Source of the DNA: Herbiconiux oxytropis
Lineage (GTDB): Bacteria; Actinomycetota; Actinomycetes; Actinomycetales; Microbacteriaceae
Direction of reading: 5' to 3'
Assembly: GCF_024979315.1 (NCBI RefSeq)
Contig: NZ_JANLCK010000008.1
Location: forward strand, 1 to 64,000
DNA: 64,000 nt
Shown: piece by piece, positions 59,769 to 64,000 of the stretch
Position numbering within the stretch: the first letter of the stretch is position 1
Layout: each line of letters begins with the position of its first letter
The notes under the pieces: model-generated
What the model saw: only the letters and a program-made list of their open reading frames with translations
What the model was told of the DNA's origin: nothing
The model's database searches: none
Translations under genes and position numbers: made by a program

Positions 59769-61407
59769 TCACTACGACTCCACCGAGATCACCCAGCCCC
59801 GGCTCGGCCCGGTCGGCTGGCTGCGCTGGTTCTGGCGGCAGCTCACGAGCATGCGCACGGCGCTGTTCCTCCTCCTCCTGCTCGCCCTCGCCGCCGTGCC
59901 GGGCTCGCTCGTGCCGCAGCGTGCGGCCGACCCCAACGGCGTCACGCAGTACTTCGTCGACAACCCGGATCTCGCGCCCGTGCTCGACTCGGTGCAGGCC
60001 TTCGACGTCTACACCTCGGTCTGGTTCTCGTCGATCTACCTGCTGCTGTTCGTCTCGCTCATCGGCTGCGTCATCCCGCGCACGAAGCACCACTTCGAGG
60101 CCCTGCGCGCCAAGCCGCCGCGCACCCCCGCACGGCTGTCGCGGCTCGCGGGGTTCACGACGCGCGAGATCGAGGGCGCTCCGGATCGCTCGGCCGCCTC
60201 GGTGATCGAGTCGGCGCGCGCCTTGCTCAAGCGCCAGCGCTACCGCACGGTCGTGTTCACGAACGTCGACAAGCGCACCGGGCAGGAGGTCGTCTCGGTG
60301 TCGGCCGAGCGCGGCTACCTGCGCGAGACCGGCAACCTCGTCTTCCACTCGGCGCTCGTCGGCATCCTGCTCGCCGTGGGCATCGGCGGCGGGTTCGGCT
60401 ACAGCGGTCAGCGCGTGATCGTGGAGGGCCAGACCTTCGTGAACACCCTGCTGGCCTACGACTCCTTCAACCCGGGCCGGTTCTTCAACGACAGTCAGCT
60501 CGCGCCCTACTCCATCACCCTCGACGAGTTCGAGGCCACCTACGAGACCCAGCCGAACAACGCCTTCGGCCAGCCGCTGGACTACACCGCCTCGGTCACG
60601 ACGAGCGAGGGCGGCGACGAGTCCGAGGCGGCCATCAAGGTCAACGAGCCGCTCAAGATCGGCGGCACCGACGTCTTCCTGCTCGGCAACGGCTACGCGC
60701 CCACCATCACGGTGCGCGACACCGAGGGCGAGGTCGTCTTCACCGACTCGGTGCCGTTCCTGCCGCAGGACTCGAACCTCACCTCGCTCGGTGTCGTGAA
60801 GATCCCGGATGGCCTCGCCGACCAGGTGGGTCTCATCGGCTTCTTCTACCCCACCCAGGCGGAGTCGGCCACGGGCGCCTACTTCTCCTCGTTCCCGTCG
60901 CTGGAGTACCCGGTGCTCACCCTCAACGTCTACGACGGCGACCTCGGTCTCGACGGCGGCGTGCCGGCATCCGTCTACTCGCTCGACACCGACAGCATGA
61001 ACCAGCTCACGGGCGGATCGACCGGTGTCGACTCGATCGAACTCGTGCCGGGCCAGGAGGCGGAGCTGCCGAACGGACTCGGCACCGTGAGCCTCGACGA
61101 CGTGAAGCGCTTCGCGTCGTTCGACGTGCACCACGACTCGACCCAGGGCTGGGTGCTGCTGTTCGCGATCCTGGTCACGGCAGGGCTGCTCACGTCGCTG
61201 TTCATCCCGCGGCGACGGGTGTGGGTGAAGGCGGCCGAACGGGCCGACGGCACCCTGCACGTCGAGTACGCGGGGCTCGCCCGTGGCGACGACCCCCGTC
61301 TCGACGAGGCCGTCGACGCCCTCGCCACCCGGCACGCCGCCGGGTTCCCCGCTGCGGATCCTGCGGGTTCCGGCGGACCCTCGTCTCCTCCCGAATCCAA
61401 GGCTTAG
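59752..61407 (+). CDS. resB: Cytochrome c biogenesis protein ResB
   Basis: 551 aa. Three N-terminal membrane segments, a large extracytoplasmic domain (about residues 215-460) and one C-terminal segment followed by FIPRRRVWV, as in ResB/Ccs1. With CcsB it forms the haem-delivering synthase of system II. ATG 59752 overlaps ccdA. Confidence 0.93.
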   Translation: MSRPSDHYDSTEITQPRLGPVGWLRWFWRQLTSMRTALFLLLLLALAAVPGSLVPQRAADPNGVTQYFVDNPDLAPVLDSVQAFDVYTSVWFSSIYLLLFVSLIGCVIPRTKHHFEALRAKPPRTPARLSRLAGFTTREIEGAPDRSAASVIESARALLKRQRYRTVVFTNVDKRTGQEVVSVSAERGYLRETGNLVFHSALVGILLAVGIGGGFGYSGQRVIVEGQTFVNTLLAYDSFNPGRFFNDSQLAPYSITLDEFEATYETQPNNAFGQPLDYTASVTTSEGGDESEAAIKVNEPLKIGGTDVFLLGNGYAPTITVRDTEGEVVFTDSVPFLPQDSNLTSLGVVKIPDGLADQVGLIGFFYPTQAESATGAYFSSFPSLEYPVLTLNVYDGDLGLDGGVPASVYSLDTDSMNQLTGGSTGVDSIELVPGQEAELPNGLGTVSLDDVKRFASFDVHHDSTQGWVLLFAILVTAGLLTSLFIPRRRVWVKAAERADGTLHVEYAGLARGDDPRLDEAVDALATRHAAGFPAADPAGSGGPSSPPESKA

Positions 61408-61416
61408 GCTCTCTCT

Positions 61417-62448
61417 GTGACGCAAACGCTCGACGATCTCTCCCTCATCCTCATCTACTCGGCCATGGGGGTGTACGCCCTCGCCTTCATCGCGTTCACG
61501 CTCGACCTGGCGCGGCGGTCGTCGACGGTCAAGAAGGCCGTGGCCGAGGATGTGCCCGTGGCCGTGGGGGCGGGAGTCTCCGGCGCATCCGGATCCGTCC
61601 TCTCCAAGGGCGGCTCGGGCGGCTCGGGCGACTCTGGCGACTCGGCCGATTCGCTCGTCTCGCTCGAGGGTCGCGACTCCTCCGGCCGCCGCTCGCTCGC
61701 GCTGCGGCTGGGCGTGGTGTTCACGGTGCTGGCCTTCGTCATCCAGCTCGCCGGCGTCATCCTCCGCGGCATCGCGGCCGCCCGCGTGCCGTGGGCCAAC
61801 ATGTACGAGTTCTCCATCACGGGGACCGTGCTCATCGTGGCCGTCTTCCTCGTGCTGCTGCTCAGGGAGGACCTGCGGTTCCTTGGCACCTTCGTGACCG
61901 GGCTCGTGCTGGTGCTCCTCGGCGTCTCCACCATCAACTACTACGTGGCGATCTCGCCGCTGCCGCCGGCGTTGCAGTCGGCCTGGCTCGTCATCCACGT
62001 GCTCGTCGCGATCCTCGGCACGGCGTTCTTCGCGCTCGGCGGTGCGCTCTCGATCATCCAGCTGCTGCAGACCCGTGGGGATGCGATGGGCCGGCTGAGC
62101 GCGGCACTCAGGCTGCGGTTCCTCCGCACGCTGCCCGACGCCGACTCGCTCGAGCGACTCGCCTACCGGGTCAACATCGTGGGCTTCGTGTTCTGGACCT
62201 TCACCCTCATCGCCGGCGCCATCTGGGCCGAGCGCGCTTGGGGCCGCTACTGGGGCTGGGACACCAAAGAGGTGTGGACCTTCATCATCTGGGTGATCTA
62301 CGCGGGGTACATCCACGCACGGGCCACACGCGGGTGGCGCGGGTCGAGGTCGGCGTGGCTCGCGATCGTGGGTTTCGCGGCGGTGCTGTTCAACTTCGGC
62401 GTGGTGAACGTGTTCTTCAAGGGACTGCACGCCTACTCGGGGCTGTAG
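61417..62448 (+). CDS. ccsB: Cytochrome c biogenesis protein CcsB/ResC
   Basis: 343 aa, about eight membrane segments. WGRYWGWDTKEVWTFIIW is the WWD-type haem-handling motif. A Gly/Ser/Asp repeat (GGSGGSGDSGDSAD) lies in the first cytosolic loop. GTG 61417 is preceded by TAGGCT at 6 nt: although directly behind resB (9 nt) it has its own leaderless promoter signature. Confidence 0.94.
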   Translation: MTQTLDDLSLILIYSAMGVYALAFIAFTLDLARRSSTVKKAVAEDVPVAVGAGVSGASGSVLSKGGSGGSGDSGDSADSLVSLEGRDSSGRRSLALRLGVVFTVLAFVIQLAGVILRGIAAARVPWANMYEFSITGTVLIVAVFLVLLLREDLRFLGTFVTGLVLVLLGVSTINYYVAISPLPPALQSAWLVIHVLVAILGTAFFALGGALSIIQLLQTRGDAMGRLSAALRLRFLRTLPDADSLERLAYRVNIVGFVFWTFTLIAGAIWAERAWGRYWGWDTKEVWTFIIWVIYAGYIHARATRGWRGSRSAWLAIVGFAAVLFNFGVVNVFFKGLHAYSGL

Positions 62449-62456
62449 ACCGCCGC

Positions 62457-62540
62457 CGGCTGTTCAGAACTGCAATCCTCCCGAGGACCGCGGCCTCTGA
62501 CGGCTCGGAAGCCGTCTGCGTTGCGGTTTCGAACCGGATC
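62457..62540. terminator. Imperfect palindromes between convergent ccsB and menC
   Basis: A perfect hairpin GACGGCT-CGGA-AGCCGTC (62499-62516) lies inside a longer imperfect inverted repeat whose arms are around 62457-62475 (CCGGCTGTTCAGAACTGCAA) and 62521-62536. No T-tract. Confidence 0.55.
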
Positions 62541-62545
62541 GCACG

Positions 62546-63541
62546 TCAGAGCAGAGCGTGCACGCGGGTGACTCGGTCGCGCCACCACTGTTCGCGGGCG
62601 AGGGCCGGGCGCAGGCGCTCGAGCAGGCCGGCGTCGGGCACCGGCCGTTCGACCGTGATGCTGCCGCCTCGGGCGCGCAGGCTCCTGGCGGGTGCGACGA
62701 CGTCGGTCTCGAAGAGGTCGACCGTGGCGAGCCCGCAGTCGTAGGGGAGTTCGGGGAGGGCCGCGGCGAGATGCGCGCCGAGGGCGATGCCCACCGAGCT
62801 CTCGAGTGCCGAGGAGATCACGGCGGGGAGGCCGGCCTCCGCCACGACGGCGAGGGCGCGGCGGAGGCCGCCGAGCGGCTGGGCCTTCACCACGAGCAGG
62901 TCGGCGGCGCCCGCACGGGCCACGGCGAGCGGATCGTCGGCCTTCCGCACGCTCTCGTCGGCGGCCACGGGGATGCCCAGGTAGCCGATGCGGCGGCGGA
63001 GCTCGGCGAGCTCGTCGACGCTCGCGCACGGCTGCTCGAGGTACTCGAGATCGAACTCCGCGAGGCGGTGCACGGCGTGCTCGGCCTCGTCGAGGTTCCA
63101 GCCGCCGTTGGCGTCGAGGCGGATGCGGCCCTCGGGGCCGACGAGTTCGCGCACGCGGGCGATCCGGTCGACGTCGTCAACGAGGGTCTGGCCGCGTTCG
63201 GCGACCTTGACCTTGACCGTGCGGCAGCCGTCGTAGTGCGCGAGCACGCGCTCGACGTCGGCGGCCGGCACGGCGGGCAGGGTCGCGTTCACGGGGATGC
63301 TCGTGCGGACGAGGGGCGGCGCTGGCCGCCAGCCGAACTCGAGGGCGGCACGGAGCCAGGCGGCCGACTCGACGTCGTCGTATTCCGGGAAGGGGGAGAA
63401 CTCGGTCCAGCCCTCGGGGCCCTCGATGAGGGCGAGCTCGCGCACGGTCTGGCCGCGGAAGCGGGTGTGCAGGGGGAGGGCGACCACGCGCATCCGCTCG
63501 AGGATGTCTGCCAGGGCGGGGTGTTCCTGTTCGTCCAGCAC
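62546..63541 (-). CDS. menC: o-Succinylbenzoate synthase
   Basis: 331 aa, enolase superfamily. VKVKVAER and VVKAQPLGG hold the acid/base lysines; LDANGGW, EQPC and ADES the metal ligands. Menaquinone pathway. GTG 63541 is chosen with GACACT 6 nt upstream; divergent from menB. Confidence 0.92.
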   Translation of the reverse strand: MLDEQEHPALADILERMRVVALPLHTRFRGQTVRELALIEGPEGWTEFSPFPEYDDVESAAWLRAALEFGWRPAPPLVRTSIPVNATLPAVPAADVERVLAHYDGCRTVKVKVAERGQTLVDDVDRIARVRELVGPEGRIRLDANGGWNLDEAEHAVHRLAEFDLEYLEQPCASVDELAELRRRIGYLGIPVAADESVRKADDPLAVARAGAADLLVVKAQPLGGLRRALAVVAEAGLPAVISSALESSVGIALGAHLAAALPELPYDCGLATVDLFETDVVAPARSLRARGGSITVERPVPDAGLLERLRPALAREQWWRDRVTRVHALL

Positions 63542-63625
63542 TCCACAAGTGTCGTCCCGCTCACACCCATCCACAATCCCGCCCCCCGACGTGGGCCGGA
63601 TCGGCCGGGCGCGTAACCTTGCAGC

Positions 63626-64000
63626 ATGAGCGATCGCACCACCGTCTCCGACATCTTCGACCCCTCCGAGTGGGTCGTCGCGCCCGGTTCCGAGGGCTTC
63701 ACCGACATCACGTACCACCTCGACACGGCGGGTCAGGTGGCGCGCATCGCGTTCGACCGGCCGGAGGTTCGGAACGCCTTCCGACCCAAGACGGTCGACG
63801 AGCTCTACTCGGCGCTCGACGACGCGCGGCAGAACCCGCGCGTGGGGGCGGTCCTCCTCACGGGCAACGGTCCGAGCCCGCGCGACGGCGGGTGGGCGTT
63901 CTGCAGCGGGGGAGACCAGCGCATCCGTGGCCGCGACGGCTACAAGTACTCCGAAGAGGAGACCGCGGCGGGCATCGATCCGGCGCGGGCCGGGCGCCTG
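63626..64000 (+). CDS. menB: 1,4-dihydroxy-2-naphthoyl-CoA synthase, 5' part
   Basis: 125 codons are visible; the gene continues past the window end. VARIAFDRPEVRNAFRPKTVDEL and GWAFCSGGDQRIRGRDGY are diagnostic for MenB of the crotonase superfamily, including the actinobacterial N-terminal extension. Leaderless ATG: TAACCT lies 6 nt upstream. Confidence 0.95.
   Translation, partial: MSDRTTVSDIFDPSEWVVAPGSEGFTDITYHLDTAGQVARIAFDRPEVRNAFRPKTVDELYSALDDARQNPRVGAVLLTGNGPSPRDGGWAFCSGGDQRIRGRDGYKYSEEETAAGIDPARAGRL

Overview
The window is high-GC chromosomal DNA of an actinobacterium. The 2-methylcitrate operon with a GntR regulator, a DUF222/HNH protein, an archaeal-size AspRS, the 32-residue bS22 protein, system II cytochrome c maturation, menaquinone genes and the codon style point to the family Microbacteriaceae (inference, no search was run). 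It is ordinary dense housekeeping and accessory chromosome: no insertion sequence, prophage or CRISPR array was seen, and one tRNA is present.

Layout. 0-11.7 kb: DUF222/HNH nuclease-like protein, YpfJ-type metallopeptidase, HerA/DUF87 ATPase, then gntR-prpD-prpB-prpC (propionate catabolism), a divergent lrp/ald pair (alanine) and a two-gene flavin reductase operon. 11.8-19.9 kb: SNF2 helicase, tRNA-Arg(ACG), a DUF5701-like gene, a LuxR regulator, YchJ, a hydrolase and a TMEM175 channel. 20-29.4 kb: two MFS transporters, an aldose epimerase, cysK-cysE, a GH15 enzyme and an SDR. 29.5-38 kb: FAD/Rieske oxidoreductase, type B esterase, TRIC-like channel, a three-gene flavin electron-transfer operon and an ACR3/BASS transporter. 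38-46 kb: photolyase, MarR, amidohydrolase, a winged-helix regulator with a Cys/Met-rich leader ORF, an MFS pump, upp and tadA. 46-54 kb: CDF transporter, proC, a NarL-type two-component system, GAP protein and trkAH. 54-64 kb: small regulators, bS22, aspS, the tlpA-ccdA-resB-ccsB cytochrome c block, menC and the start of menB.

Three things stand out. (1) Between prpD and prpB lie three perfect 62-bp tandem repeats. Each is a complete 20-codon ORF joined to its neighbours by TGATG stop/start overlaps, so a chain of mini-ORFs links the two enzymes. (2) Two short ORFs rich in cysteine codons precede regulated genes: one ends 5 nt before the FMN reductase gene, the other is leaderless and lies before a winged-helix regulator. 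Both look like cysteine-sensing attenuators of the kind described in mycobacteria. (3) About 18 genes have a TANNNT -10 hexamer exactly 6-7 nt before the start codon, so leaderless transcription is the common gene architecture here; this also settles many start sites.

Many starts below were moved from the longest possible frame on the basis of such promoters, Shine-Dalgarno sequences or stop/start overlaps.
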